14,019 nt of DNA, from positions 1 to 14,019 of the forward strand of contig JAEZGP010000532.1 of NCBI GenBank assembly GCA_023437285.1, given 5' to 3'. Each line of letters begins with the position of its first letter. Position 1 is the first letter of the stretch. Below, piece after piece: positions 1 through 7,162 of this stretch. Made by a program: the position numbers and the translations under genes. A model generated the notes under the pieces. It was not told the DNA's origin, did not search any database, and saw nothing but the letters and a program-made list of their open reading frames with translations. This DNA is from Actinomycetes bacterium (GTDB lineage: Bacteria > Actinomycetota > Actinomycetes > Mycobacteriales > Micromonosporaceae).

Positions 1-459
1 GCCCAGGACGACGCGGGCGACGGTGCCGGCCTGCTGGCCGAGCTGGCCGCGGCACCGGCCGGCGAGCGGGCCGCGCTGGTCTCGGCGGGCCTTCGCGAGA
101 TGACCGCCCGGGTGCTGCAACTGGACCCGGCGGCGATCGGCGACGCGGAGCCGCTCACCGGCCTCGGCCTGGACTCGATGATGGCGATCGAGGTCAAGCA
201 CCGCATCGAGGCCCTCCTCGGAGTGGACGTGTCCGTGCTGGAGCTGCTGCAGGGCGCCACCGTGGCGAGCCTGGCCGACCGGCTGGTCGCGGTCCTCGCG
301 TTCGACGAGGCGGGCCCGGTCCCCGATGCCGGTGCGGCGGCCGCACCGGGCGAACCGTCGGTCGACGAGATCGCGGCGTTGCTCGCCTCGGCCGGCGAGG
401 ACGAACTGGAGCGACTGCTCCGCGAGCTGGAGGACACCACGGAAGGAGCCGGTCAATGA
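1..459 (+). CDS. Type I polyketide synthase, C-terminal acyl carrier protein (partial, 5' end outside window)
   Basis: Frame 1 is open from the first base, so this is the last 152 residues of a larger protein. It holds one acyl carrier protein domain of roughly 75 residues with the motif LTGLGLDSMMAIEVKHRIE; the serine of DSM (codon 175-177, residue 59 of the visible part) is the expected phosphopantetheine attachment site. Helix IV reads ATVASLADRLVAVL. After it comes an Ala/Pro/Gly linker and an acidic amphipathic tail (about the last 33 residues, IAALLASAGEDELERLLREL) that resembles a subunit-docking helix. There is no thioesterase, reductase or condensation domain after the carrier, so the chain is either passed to another subunit or released in trans. 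The stop codon overlaps the next start (ATGA), indicating translational coupling. Which ketosynthase type precedes it cannot be seen. Confidence 0.9.
   Translation, partial: AQDDAGDGAGLLAELAAAPAGERAALVSAGLREMTARVLQLDPAAIGDAEPLTGLGLDSMMAIEVKHRIEALLGVDVSVLELLQGATVASLADRLVAVLAFDEAGPVPDAGAAAAPGEPSVDEIAALLASAGEDELERLLRELEDTTEGAGQ
441..448 (+). promoter_or_regulatory. Ribosome binding site of first DUF1702 gene
   Basis: GGAAGGAG lies inside the end of the PKS gene, 7 nt before the ATG at 456. Together with the ATGA overlap it fixes the start and indicates that the downstream operon is read from the PKS transcript. Confidence 0.7.
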
Positions 460-1379
460 GCTTGTCGCTCAAACGCGCCGTCATGGGCGTCTCCCACGCC
501 GAGGCCACCGGCTTCAGCAAGGGCGACAACGCCACCTGGAAGCATCTGGAGGCGGCGGTGCTCGCAGCCGTTGGCGGCTACCACGCGGTGCTCGACGGCA
601 GCCGGTTCGCCGACCTCGTGCCCCGGCTCGACGAGGTGCCCCTGCCGCTGCGCGGCTACGCCTACGAGGGCGCGGCCATGGGGCTGACCGGGCTGGACTG
701 CTTCCTGCCCGGCTCCCGGCTCAAGCGTTATCTCGCCGGGCCCGGCGCACCGCACATCTACATGGTGCACATCGGCGCGGGTGAGGCCCTGGCCCGGCTG
801 CGCCGGCGGCCCGAACCTTTCCTGCGGACGTTGGACGATCCGGTGTTGCGCTGGCTCGTGATGGACGGCTACGGCTTTCACGAGGGGTTCTTCAAGCCGC
901 ACCGGTACGTCGAACGGCAGGAGGTGCCGCGGCACCTGTCGGCGTACGCCCGCACCGTCTTCGACCAGGGCGTCGGCCGCAGCATCTGGTTCACCTCGGG
1001 CGCCCAGGTCAAACAGATGGCGTGGACCATCGAGTCCTTTCCCGCGCACCGGCACGCCGACCTGTGGCTGGGGGTCGGAGTCGCCTGCGGCTACGTCGGC
1101 GGCGTGGACCGCGCGTCGATCGAGGAGCTGCGCGAGGCGGCCGGCGCGCACGCCGCCCAGTTGGCGGTGGGTACGGCGTTCGTGGCGAAGGGCCGCCACC
1201 GGGCCGGAAATCCGGTCCCGGACACCGACCTGGCGTGCGAGGTGTTGTGCGGCGGCCTGACCAGCAAGGACGCGGCCGCGCTCGTCGACCGGGCCTTCGT
1301 GGGCCTGCCCACCGACGCGCACGGGTCCCCGTACCGGGTGTTGCAGCAGCGGTTGCGCGACGCGTTCGCGCGGCCATAG
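456..1379 (+). CDS. DUF1702 family protein, copy 1 (enediyne E3/UnbL-like)
   Basis: A 307-residue soluble-looking protein with no signal peptide or membrane segment. Assigned to DUF1702 from remembered family consensus: RGYAYEGA (66-73), a Gly-rich HIGAGEALARLRR stretch (105-117), DGYGFHEGFF (137-146), FDQGVGRSIWF (169-179), a DLWxGVGVACGY segment (202-213) and TDLACEVLC (257-265). Homologues (E3/UnbL) are part of the conserved enediyne warhead cassette and also occur beside other polyketide synthases; their biochemical role is not established. The start is set by GGAAGGAG and the ATGA overlap with the PKS. It is the first of four paralogues here, and its N-terminus is less like copies 3 and 4 than the core. 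No catalytic claim can be made from sequence alone; the conserved Asp, His and Glu of DGYGFHEG are the most likely functional residues. Confidence 0.82.
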   Translation: MSLSLKRAVMGVSHAEATGFSKGDNATWKHLEAAVLAAVGGYHAVLDGSRFADLVPRLDEVPLPLRGYAYEGAAMGLTGLDCFLPGSRLKRYLAGPGAPHIYMVHIGAGEALARLRRRPEPFLRTLDDPVLRWLVMDGYGFHEGFFKPHRYVERQEVPRHLSAYARTVFDQGVGRSIWFTSGAQVKQMAWTIESFPAHRHADLWLGVGVACGYVGGVDRASIEELREAAGAHAAQLAVGTAFVAKGRHRAGNPVPDTDLACEVLCGGLTSKDAAALVDRAFVGLPTDAHGSPYRVLQQRLRDAFARP

Positions 1380-1396
1380 CGGGAGGGCGCTTCGTC

Positions 1397-2329
1397 ATGA
1401 CCGTTGTCGGAAAGCTCATCAGGCCACTGTTCGAGGTGGCGCCGAAGGACATCCCGCCGCTGCCCGAGGACAACGCCACCGCCCGGCGGCTCAAGCAGGT
1501 CGTCTACACCGTGACCGACTGCTGCCACCTCACCCTGTTGCACAGCCGCTTCTCCTCCCTGGTGCCCCGGTTGGACGCCTACGACGAGGAGCTGCGCGGC
1601 TTCGCCTACGAGGGGGCCGGGGTCGGCTACGCCGCGCTGGACACCTGGCTGCCCTGGAAGTCGCGCACCCGCGACTTCGTGGCCGGACCGGCCGCGCGGT
1701 ACCTGTACGCGGTCTATCTGGGCGCCGGGATGGCATTGGCGCGCATGCGCCGCAACCCGCAACCGTTCCGCCTCCGCCTGGCCGACCCGGTGTTCGGTTG
1801 GGTGGTCCTGGACGGCTACGGGTTCCACGAGGGTTTCTTCGCCCACCGGCGCACGGTCGGCCGGCGCGAGTACCCGCGCGCGATCACCGGGTACGCGCGG
1901 CGCGCCTTCGACCACGGCCTGGGGCGCAGCATCTGGTTCTCCACGGGAGCCGATGTCGAGCGCGTCGCGGCGACGATCGGGTCGTTCCCGCCCGGTCGGC
2001 ACGCGGACCTGTGGAGCGGGGTCGGGCTCGCCTGCGGCTACACGGGCGGGGTGGACCGGGCCGCGGTGCAACGGCTGCCCGACGCGGCCGGCGACCATCG
2101 CCGGCAGCTCGGCGTCGGTGCCGCGATCGCGGCGAAGGCCCGTCATCAGGTCGGCAATCCGGCCACGCACAACGAGATCGCGTGTGACGTGCTCTGCGGC
2201 ATGCCGAGCGCGGCCGCGGCCGCCCTGGCCGACGAGGCCCTCGCCGGGTTGCCCGGCGACGGCCCGCCGCCCGCCTACGAGGTGTGGCGCATGCGCATCC
2301 AGGAGCGGCTCGCCCAGTTCGTCCGATAG
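1397..2329 (+). CDS. DUF1702 family protein, copy 2
   Basis: 310 residues. The reading frame is open far upstream, but the ATG at 1397 is chosen because GGGAGGG (1381-1387) precedes it by 9 nt and because it begins 17 nt after the stop of copy 1. Core motifs: RGFAYEGAG (67-75), VYLGAGMALARMRR (106-119), DGYGFHEGFF (139-148), FDHGLGRSIWF (171-181), RHADLWSGVGLACGY (201-215), then VDR. The C-terminal HTDLAC motif of copies 3 and 4 is altered to HNEIAC (258-263). It has a Cys pair near the N-terminus (residues 42-43) not found in the others. It presumably arose by tandem duplication within this operon or by serial acquisition. Function is unknown, as for the family; partnership with the PKS is inferred from operon position. 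Confidence 0.82.
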   Translation: MTVVGKLIRPLFEVAPKDIPPLPEDNATARRLKQVVYTVTDCCHLTLLHSRFSSLVPRLDAYDEELRGFAYEGAGVGYAALDTWLPWKSRTRDFVAGPAARYLYAVYLGAGMALARMRRNPQPFRLRLADPVFGWVVLDGYGFHEGFFAHRRTVGRREYPRAITGYARRAFDHGLGRSIWFSTGADVERVAATIGSFPPGRHADLWSGVGLACGYTGGVDRAAVQRLPDAAGDHRRQLGVGAAIAAKARHQVGNPATHNEIACDVLCGMPSAAAAALADEALAGLPGDGPPPAYEVWRMRIQERLAQFVR

Positions 2330-2350
2330 CACCGTGAGCGGAGGATCCCC

Positions 2351-3679
2351 ATGTCCAACTCTCAGTTCGCCATCCACTTCTTCCTGCAGCTGACGGTCAT
2401 TCTGGCCGCCTGCCGCCTGGTCGGCCTCCTGGCCCGACGGATCGGGCAACCCCAGGTCGTCGGCGAGATGATCGCCGGCGTGCTGTTGGGGCCGTCGCTG
2501 CTCGGCTGGGCGCTGCCCGCGGTCAAGGACTTCCTGTTCCCGACGGGAACGTCAATGACCATCGTGTACGCCGTGAGCCAGGTCGGTCTCGCGATGTACA
2601 TGTTCCTCATCGGCCTGGAGTTCGACACCGACCTGATCAGGCACCGGGTGCGCAGCGCGGTCAGCGTGTCCCTGGCCGGCGTGCTCACCCCGTTGTCGCT
2701 GGGCGCGCTGGTCGCCCTGTTCCTGGTGGCACAGCCCGGCACGTACTTCACCGCAGGTGTCTCGCTGCCCCAGGCCATGATCTTCATGGGTTCGGCGATC
2801 GCCATCACGGCCTTCCCCATGCTCGCCCGGATCATCTTCGAGCGACGGCTGTCGGGCACCTCGCTGGGCACCCTGGCGTTGGCCGCCGGCGCCACCGATG
2901 ACGCCATCTCGTGGTGCCTGTTCGCCGTCGTACTGGCGATGTTCCAGCACAGCGCGCTCGTGGCCGTCCTGGCGGTGCTCGGCGGTGCCGCCTACGCGAC
3001 CGTCATGCTCACCGCGGGCCGGCGCCTGCTGCGGCCGCTCGGCGGGCTGGCCGAACGTCGCGGTGGCCTCAACTCGCCGATGCTGGCCGGGGTCCTGATC
3101 CTGCTGATGGCGTCGTCCTGGGTGACCGACCTCATCGGCATCTACGCCATCTTCGGCGCCTTCATCCTGGGCATCGCGATGCCGCGCGGCCGGTTCGCGG
3201 GCCATCTCAAGACCGTCCTGGAACCGACGGTGACGAACTTCCTGCTGCCGCTGTTCTTCATCTTCTCGGGCCTCAACACGCAACTCGGCCTGGTCGACAG
3301 CCTCCCGCTGTGGGGCGTGACGCTCCTGCTGCTCGTCGTGTCGGTCCTCGGGAAGGGCGTCGCCTGCTACCTGGCGGCGCGGGTCAGCGGCGAGCCCCGG
3401 CGCGAGGCGCTGGCGATCGGCAGCCTCATGAACGCCCGCGGGCTGATGGAGCTGATCCTGCTCAACATCGGGCTCCAGGCCGGCCTGATCACGCCGACGC
3501 TGTTCACCATGCTGGTCCTGATGGCCATCGTCACCACGCTGATGGCCACCCCCCTGTTCGAGCTCTTCTACGGCCGCCACCGCCGCCACGAAGAGCAGCT
3601 GTCGGACCTGCTGGCCGGCGCGCCCGTACCCGGTGCGGCGGTTGCCGCGCCGCAGCCCGTCGCCGCGGCGAGGAGCTGA
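2351..3679 (+). CDS. CPA2-type cation:proton antiporter (Na+/H+ exchanger family membrane protein)
   Basis: 442 residues and strongly hydrophobic, with about 12-13 predicted membrane spans and a short hydrophilic C-terminal tail (from about residue 405, Ala/Pro rich at the end). The N-terminal segment with RRIGQPQVVGEMIAGVLLGP (29-48) and the VGLAMYMFLIGLE span (78-90) are hallmark regions of the Na+/H+ exchanger (CPA2, KefB/NapA-like) family. The paired acidic residues D183-D184 in AGATDDAISW match the ion-binding pair of this family. There is no RCK/TrkA-N domain, so it is not a full-length Kef channel. GGAGGA (2340-2345) is 5 nt before the ATG. It lies between the second and third DUF1702 genes, 2 nt before the latter, so it belongs to the operon. 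A role in self-resistance, ion homeostasis during production of an ion-active product, or export is inference; the transported ion cannot be read from sequence. Confidence 0.9.
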   Translation: MSNSQFAIHFFLQLTVILAACRLVGLLARRIGQPQVVGEMIAGVLLGPSLLGWALPAVKDFLFPTGTSMTIVYAVSQVGLAMYMFLIGLEFDTDLIRHRVRSAVSVSLAGVLTPLSLGALVALFLVAQPGTYFTAGVSLPQAMIFMGSAIAITAFPMLARIIFERRLSGTSLGTLALAAGATDDAISWCLFAVVLAMFQHSALVAVLAVLGGAAYATVMLTAGRRLLRPLGGLAERRGGLNSPMLAGVLILLMASSWVTDLIGIYAIFGAFILGIAMPRGRFAGHLKTVLEPTVTNFLLPLFFIFSGLNTQLGLVDSLPLWGVTLLLLVVSVLGKGVACYLAARVSGEPRREALAIGSLMNARGLMELILLNIGLQAGLITPTLFTMLVLMAIVTTLMATPLFELFYGRHRRHEEQLSDLLAGAPVPGAAVAAPQPVAAARS

Positions 3680-3681
3680 CC

Positions 3682-4665
3682 ATGCCGGTGCCATGGGGAA
3701 GAGTGCTCAAGCCCGTGCTCGGGCTCTCCGCCGACGCGTTCCCGAAGATGGCCGCGGAGCGCTTCGGCGCGCAGGAGGACATGGACCGCACCTGGCTCAC
3801 CTTCGAGCCGGTGGCGCGCACCCTCGTGGACAGCTTCTACCTGACGATGGACGACAGCCGCTTCGCCGTCCTGGTGCCGAAGTTGGAGGCCGTCGACGAG
3901 GAGCTGCGCGGCATCGCCTACGAGGGCGCCGGCATGGGGCTCACCGTGCTGGACAGGCTGATGCCCCGACGCAACCGCCTGGCCGCCTTCCTGGCCGGGC
4001 CTGGCAAGCCCTACCGCTGCCTGGTGCTCATCGGCGCCGGCCTGGTGTTGCCGCGCATGCCGGGGAGCCCGGAAAAGTTCCTGGCCGCGCAGGACCCGTT
4101 CCTGCGCTGGTTCGTCATGGACGGGTACGGCTTCTACGAGGGCTTCTTCTCGTGGCGGCGGACCGTCGAGCGCCACCAGGTGCCCGACCGGCTGCGCGGT
4201 TACTCGCGGCGGGCCTTCGACCACGGGCTCGGCCGCAGCCTGTGGTTCTCCACCGGGGCCAACGTGGAACGCATCATCGCCACCATCGAGGGCTTCCCGG
4301 CGGCCCGGCAGCCGGACCTGTGGAGCGGCATCGGTCTGGCCTGTGCCTACGCGGCCGGTGTGATGGACCGCGCGGCGGTCCTGCGCCTGTTCGAGGCGGC
4401 CGGACCCCACCGGGCCCACGTCGCCGTCGGTACGGCCGTGGCGTCGGTGTTCCGCGAGGAGGCCGGCAACGTCGCCCCGCACACCGATCTGGCCTGCGAC
4501 GTGGTCTGGGAGCGGACCAGTTCGGAGGTCGCCCGGGTGGCGGAGAGCGCCCGCCGGGCGCTTCCGGTGGGCGGCCCGGAGCCCGCCTACGAGTACTGGC
4601 GCAAGCGTATCGAGACGCTCTGGCTCGCCCAGCCCGAGTACTCGCACGAGGAGGTCGGCACATGA
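3682..4665 (+). CDS. DUF1702 family protein, copy 3 (most divergent motifs)
   Basis: 327 residues, the longest of the four, with extra residues at both ends. The ATG at 3682 starts 2 nt after the antiporter stop, with AGGAG (3671-3675) inside the antiporter gene. Core: RGIAYEGAGMGL (76-87), MDGYGFYEGFF (146-156), FDHGLGRSLWF (179-189), PDLWSGIGLACAY (211-223), HTDLACDV further on. Odd features: the invariant His of the FHEGFF motif is Tyr (residue 152), the ALAR(L/M)RR motif is replaced by VLPRMPG, and an extra residue splits the GVDR motif into GVMDR. It overlaps copy 4 by 4 nt (ATGA). If the family His is functional this copy may be a structural or regulatory partner of another copy rather than an equivalent enzyme; that is inference. 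Confidence 0.82.
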   Translation: MPVPWGRVLKPVLGLSADAFPKMAAERFGAQEDMDRTWLTFEPVARTLVDSFYLTMDDSRFAVLVPKLEAVDEELRGIAYEGAGMGLTVLDRLMPRRNRLAAFLAGPGKPYRCLVLIGAGLVLPRMPGSPEKFLAAQDPFLRWFVMDGYGFYEGFFSWRRTVERHQVPDRLRGYSRRAFDHGLGRSLWFSTGANVERIIATIEGFPAARQPDLWSGIGLACAYAAGVMDRAAVLRLFEAAGPHRAHVAVGTAVASVFREEAGNVAPHTDLACDVVWERTSSEVARVAESARRALPVGGPEPAYEYWRKRIETLWLAQPEYSHEEVGT

Positions 4666-5588
4666 CCGCGATGGGCAACGTGCGCCGGATGCTGTTCGGG
4701 ATCCCGTCGGCGAAGGCGGTGTTCAGCCGGCCGGGCTTCGCGCCCGAGGCGTGGCAGCGGTTCGCGCCGGTCGCGCGTTCGCTGGTGGAGGGCTACCACG
4801 CGACGTTGGAGGACAGCCGGCTGCGCGTCCTGGTGCCGCGGTTGGAGGCGGTCGAGCCGCCGTTGCGCGGCTTCGCGTACGAGGGCGCCGGGATGGCCCT
4901 GGCGGCGCTGGACCTGATCACCTTCTCGCGGCGCCGGGTGACCGAGTTCGTCAAGGGACCCGGTGCGGCGCACATCCACCCGGTGTACGTCGGGGTGGGC
5001 TTGGCGCTGGCCCGGCTCAGGCGGCGTCCCGAGCCCTACGTGGCCGACCTCGACCCGCTGATCGGCTGGGTGATCGCGGACGGCTACGGCTTCCACGAGG
5101 GGTTCTTCCGCCGCCGGCGCTACATCGACCGGCATGCGACGCCGACGCGGCTGACGCCGTACGCGCGGCGGGTGTTCGACCAGGGTCTCGGCCGGGCGAT
5201 CTGGTTCTCCAACGGCGCGGTGGTCGACGCCGTAGTGACGATGATCAACGGTTTCCCGCCCGGGCGGCACGCCGACTTGTGGAGCGGCGTCGGCCTGGCC
5301 AGCGCGTTCGGCGGGGGCGCGGACCGGTCGGCGCTCGAACGGTTGCTGGCCTGCGCCCGGCCCTACCGGGCACAGCTCGCGCGCGGCGCGGCGACGGCGG
5401 CGGCCGGCCGGGCACTGGCGGGCCACCGGGCCGCGCATACCGACCTCGCCTGCGAGGTCTACTGCGGCATGCCCAGCGGTGAGGCGATCCGGGTGCTCGA
5501 CACGGCCCGCGCGTGCTGCACCGGCAACGACGCTTCGCCGGCCTACGAAACGTGGCGGCAGCGCACCGAGGCGCTGTTCGTCGCCTGA
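4662..5588 (+). CDS. DUF1702 family protein, copy 4
   Basis: 308 residues. The start overlaps the stop of copy 3 (ATGA) and is preceded by GAGGAGG (4648-4654). Its N-terminus, MLFGIPSAKAVFSRPGF (10-26), looks closest to the usual start of E3/UnbL-like proteins as I remember them. Motifs: RGFAYEGAGM (69-78), VYVGVGLALARLRRRP (108-123), ADGYGFHEGFF (139-149), FDQGLGRAIWF (172-182), RHADLWSGVGLASAFGGG (202-219), HTDLACEVYC (259-268). It is the last paralogue before the redox genes, with a 38-nt gap to the flavoprotein start. No membrane segments. Function is not known; likely the same pathway as the PKS. Confidence 0.82.
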   Translation: MTAMGNVRRMLFGIPSAKAVFSRPGFAPEAWQRFAPVARSLVEGYHATLEDSRLRVLVPRLEAVEPPLRGFAYEGAGMALAALDLITFSRRRVTEFVKGPGAAHIHPVYVGVGLALARLRRRPEPYVADLDPLIGWVIADGYGFHEGFFRRRRYIDRHATPTRLTPYARRVFDQGLGRAIWFSNGAVVDAVVTMINGFPPGRHADLWSGVGLASAFGGGADRSALERLLACARPYRAQLARGAATAAAGRALAGHRAAHTDLACEVYCGMPSGEAIRVLDTARACCTGNDASPAYETWRQRTEALFVA

Positions 5589-5626
5589 CCCACCGTCCTC
5601 GAGCAACGACCAGAAAGGATTCCGCC

Positions 5627-6868
5627 ATGTACGACGTGATCGTCATCGGTGCGCGGGTCGCCGGTTCGCCGACGGCGATGCAACTGGCCCGCAAGGGCTA
5701 CCGGGTGCTGTTGGTGGACAAGGCGAGCTTCCCGAGCGACACCGTGTCCACCCACATGATCACCGTGGAGGGCAGCGCCCAACTGCGCCGCTGGGGCCTG
5801 TTGCCGCAGGTGGAGGCGACCAACTGCCCACCGATCACCAACATCGTCCTCGACCTGGACTTCCCGCGTTACGGTCACTTCACCCTCACCGGGTTCCCGC
5901 CGCCGATCGACGACGGGTTCGGGGCCATCTACGCCCCCAAGCGCGTCGTGCTGGACAAGATCCTGGTGGACGCGGCCGCGGCGGCGGGCGCCGAGGTGCG
6001 GGAGCGCTTCTCGGTCACCGGGCTCATCACGTCCCGGGACGGCCGGGTCACCGGGATCACGGGCCGCACAGCGGACGGCACGCCGGTCAGTGAGACCGCG
6101 CGCCTCGTGGTCGGCGCCGACGGCATGCGGTCCACGGTCGCCGAGGCGGTGGGCGCGCCGATGTACCACGTCGCCCCGCCGTTGGCCTTCGGCTACTACA
6201 CGTACTGGGACGATGTGCCGCTCAAGGGACTCGAGTTCTTCACCCGCCCGGGCAGCACGGTGATCGCCTTCCCGACGAACGACAACCAGGCGGCCATCTT
6301 CATCGAGCGACCGGAGCGCCACTTCGCCGAGTTCAAGGCCGACCTGCTCAACAACTACCTGGCCACCGTCGACGCGATAGCGCCGGGCCTGGGCGAACGG
6401 GTACGGCACGGCCGGCTCGCCCACCGCATCATGGGTGCGGGCAACCGGGCCAACTTCTTCCGCAAGCCGTACGGCCCGGGCTGGGCACTGGTCGGCGACG
6501 CGGGGGCCCACAAGGACCCGATCACCGCGCAGGGCATCACCGACGCGTTCCGCGACGCCGAGCTGCTGGCCACCGCCATCGACGCCGGGTTCTCCGGACG
6601 CCGGTCCATGCGCGGCGCGCTGGCCTGGTACGAGCACCGGCGCAACGAAGCGCTCAAGCCGTTGTACGACTTCATCGTCGACCACGCGGCGATGGAGCCG
6701 TTCCAGCCGGAGTTCCAGGACGTGCTGGCCGCCCTGCGCGGCAACCAGGACGCCATCAACCGCTTCTTCGGCGTCATCCAGAACACCGTGCCCTGGTCGG
6801 TGTTCTTCTCGCCCGAGAACCTGTCGCAGATCATGGGGCTGCCCGACCCGGTGGAGCAGGCGGCCTGA
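5627..6868 (+). CDS. Class A FAD-dependent oxidoreductase/monooxygenase
   Basis: 413 residues. The ATG at 5627 is chosen over upstream open frame because AGAAAGGA (5612-5619) precedes it and the N-terminal FAD fold starts at once. FAD-binding Rossmann motif VIVIGARVAGSPTAMQLARK (4-23): the usual GxGxxG reads GARVAG, an accepted variant in this subfamily. LVVGADGMRST (160-170) is the DG motif, and WALVGDAGAHKDPITAQGI (286-304) is the GD motif that binds FAD ribityl and pyrophosphate. This places it with the PHBH-like/geranylgeranyl-reductase-like flavoproteins, which hydroxylate or epoxidise substrates or reduce double bonds. It is followed 24 nt later by a ferredoxin gene, which suggests either ferredoxin-dependent reduction or a shared tailoring step. 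Substrate cannot be predicted; a polyketide intermediate is the natural guess. Confidence 0.88.
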   Translation: MYDVIVIGARVAGSPTAMQLARKGYRVLLVDKASFPSDTVSTHMITVEGSAQLRRWGLLPQVEATNCPPITNIVLDLDFPRYGHFTLTGFPPPIDDGFGAIYAPKRVVLDKILVDAAAAAGAEVRERFSVTGLITSRDGRVTGITGRTADGTPVSETARLVVGADGMRSTVAEAVGAPMYHVAPPLAFGYYTYWDDVPLKGLEFFTRPGSTVIAFPTNDNQAAIFIERPERHFAEFKADLLNNYLATVDAIAPGLGERVRHGRLAHRIMGAGNRANFFRKPYGPGWALVGDAGAHKDPITAQGITDAFRDAELLATAIDAGFSGRRSMRGALAWYEHRRNEALKPLYDFIVDHAAMEPFQPEFQDVLAALRGNQDAINRFFGVIQNTVPWSVFFSPENLSQIMGLPDPVEQAA

Positions 6869-6892
6869 CCGGCCGAGCACGAAGGAGACGCC

Positions 6893-7162
6893 ATGCCGTA
6901 CGTGATCACCGAGCCGTGCATCGGGCACAAGGACGGTTCGTGCTACGACGTGTGCCCCGTCGACGCCATCGCGCCGCGCCCGGACTCGGCCGACGTCGAA
7001 CGCCACGACCAGCTCTACATCGACCCGGTGGAGTGCATCGATTGCGGCGCCTGCCAGGCGGTGTGTCCGCAGGAGGCGATCTTCCACGAGGACGACGTCC
7101 CGGCCGAATGGGCGGGCTACGCGACCCTCAACGCGGCCTTCTTCCGCCGTACTCAGTCCTGA
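6893..7162 (+). CDS. Seven-iron ferredoxin ([3Fe-4S]/[4Fe-4S])
   Basis: 89 residues, with GAAGGAG (6881-6887) 5 nt before the ATG. Seven cysteines: C9-x7-C17-x3-C21-P near the N-terminus, then C48-x2-C51-x2-C54-x3-C58-P. By analogy with Azotobacter FdI and mycobacterial FdxA, C9, C17 and C58 would hold the [3Fe-4S] cluster and C21, C48, C51 and C54 the [4Fe-4S] cluster. The stretch between C21 and C48 is about 8 residues longer than in those proteins (insert in the region PRPDSADVERH), and the extra free Cys of the CPVDC motif is Ala25. It is probably the electron donor for the adjacent flavoprotein or for a cytochrome P450 outside the window. Its last 10 bp overlap the 3' end of the sigma factor gene on the opposite strand. 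Confidence 0.93.
   Translation: MPYVITEPCIGHKDGSCYDVCPVDAIAPRPDSADVERHDQLYIDPVECIDCGACQAVCPQEAIFHEDDVPAEWAGYATLNAAFFRRTQS

Noticed and set aside
1091..2449. Long minus-strand open frame across the DUF1702 genes, with similar ones over 2552-3694, 3568-4647, 4587-5606, 5543-7087 and 8374-10599
   Set aside because: Their translations are low-complexity Arg/Gly/His/Pro/Val/Ala mixtures, typical of the antisense of GC-rich genes, with no domain and no ribosome binding site; the plus-strand frames carry clear family motifs.
456..5588. Complete enediyne warhead cassette
   Set aside because: Only E3/UnbL-like proteins are present; no E4, E5, E10 or enediyne PKS domain is visible, so I do not call the cluster an enediyne cluster.
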